Virus record (IMG/VR): IMGVR_UViG_3300029624_000217
Span: 1-42,494 of that record
Length of the DNA stretch: 42,494 nt
Direction: 5' to 3' (one strand)
Source: a virus
Positions 16,342-24,211 of the stretch are shown piece after piece. The notes under the pieces were generated by a model. It did no database searches and was not told the origin of the DNA. It worked only from the letters and a program-made list of their open reading frames with translations. A program made the translations under genes and the position numbers. Position 1 is the first letter of the stretch, and each line of letters opens with the position of its first letter.

Positions 16342-16374
16342 AAGACGGGGGCCGAGAGAGCTAGCCCCCGTCTT
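16342..16374 (-). terminator. Strong hairpin after the capsid gene (partial terminator or 3' stabiliser)
   Basis: An 11-bp perfect stem (AAGACGGGGGC at 16342-16352 with GCCCCCGTCTT at 16364-16374) with an 11-nt loop lies 7 bp downstream of the capsid stop. On the minus strand the stem is followed only by TCCC, so it is a poor intrinsic terminator. It could stabilise the upstream, highly needed capsid mRNA and lower read-through into connector genes. Confidence 0.55.
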
Positions 16375-16380
16375 GGTGCG

Positions 16381-17325
16381 TTAGATGCCTTCGCCGATTG
16401 AGAAGGCCAGAGGGTAATAGACAAGAGTACCACCAACGCGGGAGTGACAGTTGACCACATATTCAAGGCCCTTCTCCTGAACAGGGAGCTGCTCGAAAGA
16501 CTGTGGCATTTCAAATGTGAGCTTGTCCTCACTACGCTCATAAGCGATCATAATATCGCCAGTGAAATCAGTGATGCCATTGGCAGCCAAGTTCGTAGCA
16601 CTCAACTCATCCGCCCACTCTACCGAAGTGATGAATGGAGAGTTCTTCAAGAACACATCCAAGATCGTATCGTCACTGGCATTGCCGTATACAGTGGTTG
16701 CAATGTAAGTGTACTGCGCCAGTGGCAAGACCAGAGTATCTGGTTTTTCTGCACCCTTGGTCGTTGTAACGATCCCATTCACGAGACTGTTGAGGTCGCG
16801 CAAAATTTGCTCCGGTGTCTTTGTGGTGAATTCCGTTGCGTCGCCAGTGCCATCATCAGCAACGGCAGCGCTTGGAATATTCGGATTAGTCAAAAGACCT
16901 GGCAGGCCGTTTTCAGCATCGCCGTAAAAAGCAATGCGGTTCCATGTCTCACGCTGCGCACGTGTGGCGGCACTGGACTTACGCTGCTCCAGAGGCTTTC
17001 CAGCAAATCTGGCTGCACGAACCTCCTGAAGGCTATAGCCATAGGAGTTACCAATGGACTTCACCTTGGCAACAAATTCCTTGCCCTTAACATCCGCGCG
17101 AGGCAAATCATCAGCGTAGTTGCTGATAATTTTCGCCATGCCCACCATGTCATATTGCTGGTAAACGATAGACTCTGCGCCAGACCCGGCAGTCCCATCA
17201 ACGGGAATGAGCTCAAATGCCCTTAGAGGGGCCTTGATAACGTCATATGTTTTGCTTTTGATCGATTCAAGCTCACGATTGAAGAAAACCGTTTCGCCTG
17301 CATCAAGATTTGTAAATTGAGGCAT
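16381..17325 (-). CDS. Major capsid protein, DUF2184 family
   Basis: The 314-residue protein has HK97-fold capsid features of the DUF2184 (encapsulin-like) family: N-terminal MPQFTNLDAGETVFFNRELE, then QYDMVGMAKIISNYADDLPR, SYGYSLQEVRAARFAGKPLE, AQRETWNRIAFYGDAENGLP, GLLTNPNIP, and the C-terminal EYVVNCHSRVGGTLVYYPLA. No cleavage site is evident, but a protease is encoded two genes upstream. A ribosome-binding site (AAGGAG) precedes ATG 17325. Followed by a strong hairpin. Confidence 0.93.
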   Translation of the reverse strand: MPQFTNLDAGETVFFNRELESIKSKTYDVIKAPLRAFELIPVDGTAGSGAESIVYQQYDMVGMAKIISNYADDLPRADVKGKEFVAKVKSIGNSYGYSLQEVRAARFAGKPLEQRKSSAATRAQRETWNRIAFYGDAENGLPGLLTNPNIPSAAVADDGTGDATEFTTKTPEQILRDLNSLVNGIVTTTKGAEKPDTLVLPLAQYTYIATTVYGNASDDTILDVFLKNSPFITSVEWADELSATNLAANGITDFTGDIMIAYERSEDKLTFEMPQSFEQLPVQEKGLEYVVNCHSRVGGTLVYYPLAFSIGEGI

Positions 17326-17337
17326 CTTTCATTCTCC

Positions 17338-17790
17338 TTATTTGATTTTGAGTACCGCAAGACCACCGCTCTCCGCCGAGGTCTCAAAAGACCCGTTCGG
17401 GACAGCCAGATTGTCTGTGGAAACATCGGTGAATTTGGCGTTGGATACGTCCACATAGGCTGGAGCACCCGCTGCTACTGCGCTGGTAACTTCAACCCAT
17501 ACGGCCCCTTGCTCAAGAACAGACACGCTGTCCTCATCCGCATAGCCGGGCGTAGCGCCAGCAGCGACAACAACTGTGTGCGTTTTCAGGGCCACACCCA
17601 GAAACGTATCAGAGGCGTTGTCAACCACTTCGCATTGCTTCTCGGGGTCCGTACCGTAGGTTACGGCCAATCCGAATGCGACGGCCCCTTCTGCAGCGCG
17701 GCTGGATACAACGTCAGGACGGACGTCATACTTGCTCCCTGCCTCTGCCTTTGATAGTGCGCCATAGCTGGCTGCTGTGTTCTGTGACAT
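17338..17790 (-). CDS. Capsid cement (decoration) protein, gp24-like
   Basis: This 150-residue beta-rich, Ala/Val/Gly-rich protein contains VSSRAAEGAVAFGLAVTYGT, CEVVDNASDTFLGVALKTHT, PGYADEDSVSVLEQGAVWVE and AAGAPAYVDVSNAKFTD. This DUF2190/gp24-like pattern (AFG.A, FLGVA, VSVL..G.VWV) marks structural cement proteins that stabilise the expanded capsid. It lies between the protease-scaffold and capsid genes, 12 bp from the latter, the usual order. Confidence 0.85.
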   Translation of the reverse strand: MSQNTAASYGALSKAEAGSKYDVRPDVVSSRAAEGAVAFGLAVTYGTDPEKQCEVVDNASDTFLGVALKTHTVVVAAGATPGYADEDSVSVLEQGAVWVEVTSAVAAGAPAYVDVSNAKFTDVSTDNLAVPNGSFETSAESGGLAVLKIK

Positions 17791-17793
17791 GGC

Positions 17794-18345
17794 TTACTTC
17801 TCCTTTTTGTGCATGTTTTTGAAAGAGTTCAGAGCCTCTTCCTGTTTGTCGTCCAGATTGATCGACTGGGAACCGTCTAGGCGCTCGCCCATTTGCTTCT
17901 TCTGATCGGCAGACGATTTTTGATTGCCAACCTCTTCTGCAGCAATATCGAAGCGCGCCTGAATGTAGTCTTCGGAAACACCGTCCATATTTGCATTAGG
18001 GAAGTGCGCTTTGATCACGGCGTTCTTGATGTCCGCATCAGACATTTCAGAAATCTTCTGCGCCTCATCTTCGTTCAGGACCTTACCTGCAACGCGCTCC
18101 AGATCGAGGCGGGCCTTTACAGCCTTTTGCAGCTCTTCGCCGTCCAGCTTGGTTTCAAGCTTTTCCTTCAGCGTGTCACGGTCTGCGGCGATGGTGTCCT
18201 TTTCTTTTTTCGCACCATCAAGAGCCTCTTTGGTTTCCGTGAGCTCCGTTTCGGCTTTATCGGCGCGAGCCTCAGCCTTTGTCAGGGCATTGATCACTTC
18301 AGGCGCTGCCTCGTATTCAATACCATCAAGAGTGACTGTCTTCAT
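17794..18345 (-). CDS. Probable internal-start scaffold protein (Nu3-like)
   Basis: An in-frame ATG at 18345 (MKTVTLDGIEYEAAPEVINA) is preceded by AAGGAG at 18360-18355 with 9-nt spacing, one of the better ribosome-binding sites in this block. Starting there gives a 183-residue protein made of just the coiled-coil scaffold half. Lambda Nu3 and similar scaffolds are made in the same way from inside the protease gene. The signal is seen in the sequence; the separate product is inferred. Confidence 0.6.
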   Translation of the reverse strand: MKTVTLDGIEYEAAPEVINALTKAEARADKAETELTETKEALDGAKKEKDTIAADRDTLKEKLETKLDGEELQKAVKARLDLERVAGKVLNEDEAQKISEMSDADIKNAVIKAHFPNANMDGVSEDYIQARFDIAAEEVGNQKSSADQKKQMGERLDGSQSINLDDKQEEALNSFKNMHKKEK

Positions 18346-18930
18346 TTTCCTAGTCTCCTTTTTGGGTTCAGTTTTAGGTTTGCCCTCCGTTTGGAGAGCG
18401 TCGCCGGAATCGAGATGAATGCGGGCCGCGCCTCCAGCTCTTGCACGGTCCACAATAGCCAGGTGGTTGTACCTGATATTCCTTTGGCGGCAGTCGTAAC
18501 GCTCCCCGTTGTACTCCCCCTCAACTTCTTCAAGATCAAGCTCATAGCCAAGGGAAAGCTCTTTTCGGCCCTTCATGTCGACTGAATCAACCCCGTCTTT
18601 ATGGGTGATAACCAAAGAGGCCAAAATGTTCTGGCCGTCCGGGTAAACATTCTCGCCCGTATTGCCGATAGCTAGCTCTTTCGCGTTTTCCGCGTTGACC
18701 AGCTTTTGTTCAGGGTGCCCGTCTGTAACGGGGATCATTTTCAAGGTGTCGAGAGATTCCTTCGAGAACACATCATCAGGGTGCCGTAACTCTCTGCGGA
18801 TTGATCCGTCCGAATTTCGATAGAGAAAAACGCCTGTCCGCGTGACAATAGCCTCAGCGCGGATGTATCCCTCATCCGTGCGCTTGGCTTTTCCCTTAAT
18901 TTCACCTTTATCAAATCTACAAATAGGCAT
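17794..18930 (-). CDS. Prohead protease (DUF2213) fused to a scaffold domain
   Basis: The start is set at ATG 18930 (MPICRFDKGEIKG); a TTG start at 18981 would lie upstream of a terminator-like hairpin and is unlikely. Residues 1-175 are a DUF2213 domain: RTDEGYIRAEAIVTRTGVFL, PVTDGHP, ELSLGYELDLEEVEGEYNGE, NHLAIVDRARAGGAAR. A Lys/Glu linker follows, then from about residue 196 a coiled-coil scaffold (ARADKAETELTETKEALDGA) with an acidic tail. This is the protease-scaffold architecture of lambda C/Nu3-type systems. It should mature the procapsid and then digest the scaffold. Confidence 0.87.
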   Translation of the reverse strand: MPICRFDKGEIKGKAKRTDEGYIRAEAIVTRTGVFLYRNSDGSIRRELRHPDDVFSKESLDTLKMIPVTDGHPEQKLVNAENAKELAIGNTGENVYPDGQNILASLVITHKDGVDSVDMKGRKELSLGYELDLEEVEGEYNGERYDCRQRNIRYNHLAIVDRARAGGAARIHLDSGDALQTEGKPKTEPKKETRKMKTVTLDGIEYEAAPEVINALTKAEARADKAETELTETKEALDGAKKEKDTIAADRDTLKEKLETKLDGEELQKAVKARLDLERVAGKVLNEDEAQKISEMSDADIKNAVIKAHFPNANMDGVSEDYIQARFDIAAEEVGNQKSSADQKKQMGERLDGSQSINLDDKQEEALNSFKNMHKKEK

Positions 18931-18969
18931 AAAAAAAACCGCCTCCCCCGGAATACGGGGGAAAGCGGC
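18931..18969 (-). terminator. Attenuator-like hairpin with T8 tract abutting the protease start codon
   Basis: On the minus strand CCGC plus CCCCCG pairs with CGGGGG plus GCGG (18968 to 18939) around a short loop and is followed directly by eight T residues and then the ATG. This is a textbook intrinsic terminator in shape. The GGGGGAGG that would serve as ribosome-binding site for ATG 18930 lies within its 3' arm, so the hairpin could also hide the start. Confidence 0.7.
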
Positions 18970-19002
18970 CTCGTTGTTCAAGTACCAAAATAACCTAATT
19001 AC

Positions 19003-19032
19003 AGTCTACGGGACATCTCTTTTGATTGTCAA
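19003..19032 (-). promoter_or_regulatory. Candidate sigma70 promoter for the protease-capsid operon
   Basis: On the minus strand TTGACA (19032-19027) is followed after 18 bp by TAGACT (19008-19003). It lies just after a terminator that closes the packaging block and just before the attenuator-like hairpin, so transcription of the protease, cement and capsid genes could begin here. The perfect -35 box is the main support. Confidence 0.5.
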
Positions 19033-19039
19033 ACAGGAT

Positions 19040-19075
19040 AAAAAGAAGGCCGGGCAACCACTTAGGTCCCGGCCT
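19040..19075 (-). terminator. Rho-independent terminator after the small gene behind the MuF-like gene
   Basis: On the minus strand GGCCGGG (19074-19068) pairs with CCCGGCC (19054-19048) across a 13-nt loop and is followed by TTCTTTTTA. It closes the terminase-portal transcription unit about 80 bp after the last stop codon. Confidence 0.72.
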
Positions 19076-19152
19076 CTAGTCTAGCAACAGAAAAAAACAG
19101 ATCGGAATATCTGCTAAGAAATAGAGTACCCTCACAGACAAAGGATTGTAAA

Positions 19153-19356
19153 CTACACCCCGTGCCCCGTCTCCCAAGGACGCATACCCGGCTCTGGCGG
19201 CTTGAATGTTTCGTTTCTCTCCGTGCGCGTTATCCGTCCGCCTTCCAAATGCACAACCACTTTGCAATATGCCCCTTCGTCCTGCGCCTGCCGGACATGA
19301 CTAGCCACCCAAGCCAATAGCTCTGCATCTTTATGTGGATCAGCCTTTGCTGTCAT
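19153..19356 (-). CDS. Small hypothetical phage protein
   Basis: The 67-residue product (MTAKADPHKDAELLAWVASH, then CKVVVHLEGGRITRTERNET) is not recognised. It has an N-terminal helix, two or three strands and a Pro-rich tail (KPPEPGMRPW). The start lies 17 bp inside the end of the MuF-like gene and is preceded by AGGAGTG. It ends about 80 bp before a terminator, so it is the last gene of the packaging unit. Codon use looks like the neighbours. Function unknown. Confidence 0.6.
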   Translation of the reverse strand: MTAKADPHKDAELLAWVASHVRQAQDEGAYCKVVVHLEGGRITRTERNETFKPPEPGMRPWETGHGV

Positions 19357-20245
19357 TAAACACTCCTATCAAGTCTTCCATTACGGGATCGCTGTAGCAC
19401 CGGCACTGGTAGTCCTGTCCGGGGTTTCCGATAAAGCCACCAATAGCCGCTCTGCTCTTCCAGTCTTCCTCACCTGGATTGCGGTAAACAGTAGGGTCGT
19501 CCCAGCGGCAAATCTTTCCATCCATAACCCTGTGAGAATAGCGCACACGCTCATCGTGCGCCGAGCTCCAAATGTATTCTGTTATACCTATGCGCTTTTG
19601 CCTGATTTCAGAGAGCTGGCCGTTCAGCTTCGCAACTTGGTCTCGCGCAATAAACTGCGCCCTGTTTCTTGTGACCTTGAAGCGCCCCTGTATATCGTCC
19701 TGAAGCTGCTTTAATGTGGCCCCGCCGCGCATGCCACGATAAACGACCCCCTCAACATCCTTTAGGTATTGATCTGGAATGGAGGAAATGAGAGCCGCAT
19801 TCTCTTGCGCAAACAGTTTGAGCTGAGCGTCGAGAAAAGCATCGTTAACAAGTGGGTTCACACCGAGGACGGTTCGCACTATGCGCTTAAACTGCTCACG
19901 ATTAAAGGCCGCCACCTGCACAGCTACAGCGCTGCCAAGCTCTTCAGCGTTACCGAATACTTCATGGGCCGAAGCTGCTATTGCCGCCATAACCGTCTTG
20001 ATGTCATCGAGAAAATAATCGGCCCTTAACTTCGCATCGGCCTCTTCCAGAAAATACGGCAGGCGCTCTATAAGCAAACGCTCAACGCTGCCCTGCAAAA
20101 GGTCGAGCCTACCGAGCAGCCTATTCCTATATTCCCGCTCTACCGCATAAGGAAACAACCACACGCCACCACGGCGGCGCAAACCCTTACGCCCTAGTTG
20201 TTGACGTCTGCGCGCAACTAGTTCAGCGAATTTACTATTCGGCAT
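19340..20245 (-). CDS. Phage head morphogenesis protein, SPP1 gp7/MuF-like
   Basis: This 301-residue protein carries the C-terminal gp7/MuF signature: RAQFIARDQVAKLNGQLSEI, then IGITEYIWSSAHDERVRYSH, MDGKICRWDDP and NPGQDYQCRCYSDP. These Cys/His residues resemble the conserved ring of this minor capsid family. A helical N-terminal half probably binds the portal. MuF-like proteins are injected or head-internal proteins made beside the portal. It overlaps the portal gene by 11 bp. Confidence 0.9.
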   Translation of the reverse strand: MPNSKFAELVARRRQQLGRKGLRRRGGVWLFPYAVEREYRNRLLGRLDLLQGSVERLLIERLPYFLEEADAKLRADYFLDDIKTVMAAIAASAHEVFGNAEELGSAVAVQVAAFNREQFKRIVRTVLGVNPLVNDAFLDAQLKLFAQENAALISSIPDQYLKDVEGVVYRGMRGGATLKQLQDDIQGRFKVTRNRAQFIARDQVAKLNGQLSEIRQKRIGITEYIWSSAHDERVRYSHRVMDGKICRWDDPTVYRNPGEEDWKSRAAIGGFIGNPGQDYQCRCYSDPVMEDLIGVFNDSKG

Positions 20246-21533
20246 TGTTCAATTCTTCAAATTTTCTCATGCTTGGATCAATAGTGGTGTCTGGGTTAAA
20301 ACCGCCACTAAAGCGGCTCACTGCAATTTCTTCAGGATTTGCAACACCGTTTCTAACGTAAATCTCGTCTGTCTGTGCGATCTTGTATTTCCAATCAGCG
20401 TCTTGCTGGTCGGTCATTTGCCACAGGGGTACAAATTCTATATTGGCCTCTGCATTCACCTGCCCCTTATAGCCGCCGTTAAGGGACTTCATGATCAGGT
20501 AGTGAAGGCGTTGAAGCATCGGCAAAAGCTCCTCCTCTTGAGAGGACTTGATATCATCATAGAAGTTGCGCACATCATTATCGCCGGACGCATTCAACCC
20601 GGCAGGGGCCTGCCCAAAAAGCTTGGTGACTGGTATACCCGTGACCCCGGACAGCGCCAGAGCAAATTGCTCAATAAGCTTGTCCAATCCCGTCACCGTA
20701 GAGCTTTGCTTCGTGTACTGTTCTTCACCATCTAGGAGAATGGTGTTTAAAACGGATCGGCTCATATCGATCAGATCCAGCCTCTTTCTGACAACGTCCT
20801 CGCCGTCTTTTGTGGACAGCATCTCTGACAAGTTGTCAATTTGCAGCAAGGTCTGCACGAAGTCCTGCACGATATTCACGCTGGAGCTTTTGATAATCCC
20901 ATAGTCGCGCAACTCATCATATATGGCCTGAAGGACGGAATCTCCCCACCCGTCATTTTGCGCCCTCGACCTCTCCGAGATACCTATGCCGCCATGGCGC
21001 AAAACACGGCTTGCGTGGACACGAAATTGCTTTGCCGTGTTATAGGCGCTGATTGTATAGAATTCCGGCAATCCATAATATTCAGAGTTCGGATCGTCTG
21101 ATATGTCGGCTGTTTGCCATGATATCTGGTGGCGATCATAGACACGGAGAAACGTTACGTCTCTTATGGCCGCTTCCCTAACCGGCTGCTCCAACGCGCC
21201 GCCATCGTCAATGCCCATCACGATCAAAGCGCCGCCAAAAAGCCGCCCCCATTTCAGGGCATCGCGAAAGATGGTTTTGGCACCAAGTGCATCAAGCTTC
21301 TGTAGGCCAATATTCTCATCATCATTTTCAATAGTAATCCACTGTCTGGTCATTTCCTTTGCAGGAATATCGACAATCTTTTTTGCAAAGCCGTTGTGAC
21401 GGTACATGTCATCAAGCGTTTGGCGGTCCAGAACAATTCCGCCAGAATAGTGCGTGTTCTGAGTTCGGTCTTTCTTGCTTCCCAAGCCGCTTAAAAAATT
21501 GACCAGCCCATCTATGCGAGTTTTACTTGTCAC
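20235..21533 (-). CDS. Portal protein, DUF1073 family
   Basis: This 432-residue protein has the hallmark sequences of the DUF1073 portal-like family: LDRQTLDDMYRHNGFAKKIV, DIPAKEMTRQWITIENDDEN, ALKWGRLFGGALIVMGIDDG, HASRVLRHGGIGISER and ALALSGVTGIPVTKLFGQAP, then AGLNASGDNDVRNFYDDIKS. It sits between the large terminase and the MuF-like gene, the standard place of a portal. The family name has been linked to anti-CBASS Acb1 because some members are fused to that nuclease. No such domain is present here; the protein ends after the portal part. Confidence 0.9.
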   Translation of the reverse strand: MTSKTRIDGLVNFLSGLGSKKDRTQNTHYSGGIVLDRQTLDDMYRHNGFAKKIVDIPAKEMTRQWITIENDDENIGLQKLDALGAKTIFRDALKWGRLFGGALIVMGIDDGGALEQPVREAAIRDVTFLRVYDRHQISWQTADISDDPNSEYYGLPEFYTISAYNTAKQFRVHASRVLRHGGIGISERSRAQNDGWGDSVLQAIYDELRDYGIIKSSSVNIVQDFVQTLLQIDNLSEMLSTKDGEDVVRKRLDLIDMSRSVLNTILLDGEEQYTKQSSTVTGLDKLIEQFALALSGVTGIPVTKLFGQAPAGLNASGDNDVRNFYDDIKSSQEEELLPMLQRLHYLIMKSLNGGYKGQVNAEANIEFVPLWQMTDQQDADWKYKIAQTDEIYVRNGVANPEEIAVSRFSGGFNPDTTIDPSMRKFEELNNAE

Positions 21534-21544
21534 CCTGATTGTTC

Positions 21545-23173
21545 CTATGCTTGAGAATTGAGAAGCTTCTCATAATCGACGCCTGTTCTTACAGGACAGT
21601 AGCACATCTTAATCGTGTCCGCATAATTGGGCGATTTTGTCCCGTCAGGCTTTTTGTTAATGATCATCTTACCCTTCCCCGTTGCGCTCTGGGTAGGCTG
21701 AGACAGTTCTTTTTCTATTTCATGAAGATGCGGGATTTCAGAGCTTATACTGATCAGCTCATCATGGGGATATTCCCTCACGCCGTTCACGGCCAAATAG
21801 GTTTTGTAAAAACGTTGCGCCAGTAGCCACATGCCCTGAGCGCTCAAATTCTCGAAATAGTCCTTGTTCTTGGGCGTGTCCTTGTCGCCCTTGATGATAT
21901 TGTCGTCGGGATTGATGGGATTGGCACCAGCGTTCCAAGGCTTAATCCTCATATGCCTTGGGAGCTCCTTATCCTTTTTAAGCCGGTTGGCATCAGCCTT
22001 AACCCCGGCACCAACGCCTATGCAGTCATAGTACATCTCATTGATGCCGTACTCACCATTAAGCAAAATGGCCCTGCGCGTTGTCTCGCCGGTATCGCCC
22101 TGCCCCCAAGACTCACAATGTTTCAGTACCACGCCATAGCGCCCTGCCCATGCATTTCTGTCACGCCCCTCATCGGCCACATCCAGCGCAGAAACCTTCT
22201 CGCCATCTTCTGAAATACCCAGCTTGATATGAGCATCAATAGCAGCCTTAACCCATTCGGGCTTGATGATTATACCCTCAACCGCGCTCGCATAATCACG
22301 ATCCACCTCTTGAGCGAACAGAGCCAGCAAGCCCTCGGCCTCCGCTTTCTTTCTGCGCCTGTCATACCATGCTTGGTCCTTGAGCGGATGATCGCGCCAA
22401 TCGAATATAAATACCCGTGTAACACCCTCCTCGATCTTGCTGCCCGGATACCATTCCTGCCCGGCCTGCCTGCGACGATAGAACACATTGGCGGTACCAT
22501 TCACGCTCGAAATGTCGATTTGCACATCGGTGTTGTCCCCCAGGGCGGCTTCAATTTTTTCAGGCCGTTCGTAGTGGGCCGACTCGTCCTTGAAGTAAAC
22601 GGTCTTACGCCCTCCACGCCCGATATTGTCACCCGCCTCCCCTGTAATGGTCGACCCATCCTCAGGGTTGAGCAGCTTCATATACGTGGAATGCTTGCGG
22701 CTTTCATATCCCTTTGGCAGGGAAAAACTCGGCAGGTGATCGACGATAATGCGTATTTTTTCAAAGATAGAGTCGCGGTCTCCGATCTTGTCGACAAGCT
22801 GTTCTTTCCTTGAGCCCCAGCCCACAGAAGCGGCGCCATGAAACCGCCATAAATGCGCTGAAATAGCTGAGCAAACCCATGTTACCCCAGCATCCCTGCA
22901 CTTCTCCACCAAGAGAGACTCACCGTCATGAATGCATTCATAGACACACTCTACCAGCTCCTCCTGCCTCTTAAACAGGACGAAAGGCACAAGCTTTGGT
23001 TTGGGTTTTTTGTTTCGTGGGTCATAGGTGACGCAAAAATCATTGATCCAGTCCACAGGGTTGTTCGCATAATGGACCTCACAATCAGCCCAGAGCTGAG
23101 GATCTTCCCTGTAGGCTTGAAACAGCTTTATTCGTCTATTGAATTCTGAAAGATAATCCGGGGGCCAGTTCAT
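21545..23173 (-). CDS. Terminase large subunit
   Basis: This 542-residue packaging motor has an ATPase domain with an adenine-binding region (FVLFKRQEELVECVY), a variant Walker A at about residues 90-99 (EKCRDAGVTW), Walker B at about 191-197 (TVYFKDES) and a coupling motif SSVNGT near 222. The nuclease domain shows SALDVADEG with Asp331 and Asp334, and YYDCIGVGAGV with Asp383, as in RNase H-like terminase nucleases. It follows the small subunit and precedes the portal. Length is normal for the family. Confidence 0.94.
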   Translation of the reverse strand: MNWPPDYLSEFNRRIKLFQAYREDPQLWADCEVHYANNPVDWINDFCVTYDPRNKKPKPKLVPFVLFKRQEELVECVYECIHDGESLLVEKCRDAGVTWVCSAISAHLWRFHGAASVGWGSRKEQLVDKIGDRDSIFEKIRIIVDHLPSFSLPKGYESRKHSTYMKLLNPEDGSTITGEAGDNIGRGGRKTVYFKDESAHYERPEKIEAALGDNTDVQIDISSVNGTANVFYRRRQAGQEWYPGSKIEEGVTRVFIFDWRDHPLKDQAWYDRRRKKAEAEGLLALFAQEVDRDYASAVEGIIIKPEWVKAAIDAHIKLGISEDGEKVSALDVADEGRDRNAWAGRYGVVLKHCESWGQGDTGETTRRAILLNGEYGINEMYYDCIGVGAGVKADANRLKKDKELPRHMRIKPWNAGANPINPDDNIIKGDKDTPKNKDYFENLSAQGMWLLAQRFYKTYLAVNGVREYPHDELISISSEIPHLHEIEKELSQPTQSATGKGKMIINKKPDGTKSPNYADTIKMCYCPVRTGVDYEKLLNSQA

Positions 23174-23239
23174 GCGCCGTGAAATTTTTTGTGATTGGCT
23201 TTACCATCAATTTACCAAATCACAGGGGCGTTCTCATAA

Positions 23240-23701
23240 TCACAGGGATTTGAGCAGGTCCTTATAAACCTGTGAAGCCTCAACAGCATCCTTGGGCTTC
23301 GTATTCACATTTAAGCTTGTCCCGACATTCTCAACCCTGTCTGTGAACATCTTCAGGTGTTTGCCCAAAAGCTCATAACCCCTTAAGGCCGCCTGAGAAT
23401 CAAATCGATACTCACCAGTAGGCATGCCATCGATTAAAACAGGCTCAGCCTGCATAGACTTTTGCACCACGTCTTTTATCCCCTCAACCACATAGAACCG
23501 ATCAAGCAGTATATCGCCGGCACGTTGTTCGATGAGTTCGTCTATAAAAGCTTTTACGTGAGGTTTTCTGAGGTTTTCATATCCAATTTCGGACGCGCAA
23601 TCTTCGCTGTAACCAGCCCGAGTAGCCGCCTGCGTGGCGTTGAAGTCCTTGATGTACTCCAGACCAAAAAGTTTCTGCTTACCTGTAAGTTTCTTGTTCA
23701 T
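23240..23701 (-). CDS. Terminase small subunit (Terminase_2 type)
   Basis: The 153-residue protein starts with KLTGKQKLFGLEYIKDFNAT then QAATRAGYSEDCASEIGYEN, a DNA-binding helix-turn-helix domain characteristic of Terminase_2 small subunits (the KQ-F--EY--D-NAT-AA-RAGYS pattern). Helices that assemble the ring follow. It recognises the packaging site, which often lies near its own gene. It is separated by 66 bp from the large subunit and overlaps the preceding gene by 23 bp. Confidence 0.92.
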   Translation of the reverse strand: MNKKLTGKQKLFGLEYIKDFNATQAATRAGYSEDCASEIGYENLRKPHVKAFIDELIEQRAGDILLDRFYVVEGIKDVVQKSMQAEPVLIDGMPTGEYRFDSQAALRGYELLGKHLKMFTDRVENVGTSLNVNTKPKDAVEASQVYKDLLKSL

Positions 23702-24161
23702 AGTTCAAATCTATCACACGGTGTTTCGTTCTACATAACTTCCGGCTTTTCTGCATTTTCTCAGCGGTCTCATACAGCCCCTTTCGTAGGGTGATGATCT
23801 CCTGACAGAAATCAAAAACACTCTGCGCAAAATCACAATCGTATCCCGCAAGCTCAAGCGCCTTTTCAAGTCTGTCACTCTCCAGAAATTCATAGGCGTT
23901 GCGCATATCGGCCTCTCGGAATTCAATGCGGGACAGCTCCCCACCTCTCTTAAGGGCGTTGAGCTTTTTCTCATATTGTTTTGCAATACTGTCGCTGCCG
24001 CCACGATACGGAGTGGGGATTTTAAACGGATATATCGCATCATTGACCATGAGGTTGATATAAGCGAGCCAAAACCTTTCTTCTGGCGCTTTATGCCCCG
24101 CCTGACCATCGGAGCCTGATACAAAGCTCGGTGTGTCGTATTGTTCAAGGTTGTTATACAT
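23679..24161 (-). CDS. Hypothetical protein upstream of the terminase small subunit
   Basis: This 160-residue protein is not recognised. It contains PEERFWLAYINLMVNDAIYP, GGSDSIAKQYEKKLNALKRG, RNAYEFLESDRLEKALELAG, YDCDFAQSVFDFCQEI and a basic C-terminus. The helix-rich pattern and tight coupling with the terminase small subunit suggest a late-operon or packaging accessory role. A possible late activator cannot be excluded, as such genes often sit just upstream of terminase. No clear DNA-binding motif is seen. Confidence 0.6.
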   Translation of the reverse strand: MYNNLEQYDTPSFVSGSDGQAGHKAPEERFWLAYINLMVNDAIYPFKIPTPYRGGSDSIAKQYEKKLNALKRGGELSRIEFREADMRNAYEFLESDRLEKALELAGYDCDFAQSVFDFCQEIITLRKGLYETAEKMQKSRKLCRTKHRVIDLNYEQETYR

Positions 24162-24211
24162 GATTACTCCTTTGCGGGGTCTGGGAATGCCCCGGCGTTT
24201 AGGTTTTTTGG

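Noticed and set aside
20235-21533. Possible anti-CBASS nuclease (Acb1), because the DUF1073 family is sometimes annotated that way
   Set aside because: Only the portal part is present; there is no C-terminal HxT/HxT phosphodiesterase domain. Gene order and length are those of a portal protein.
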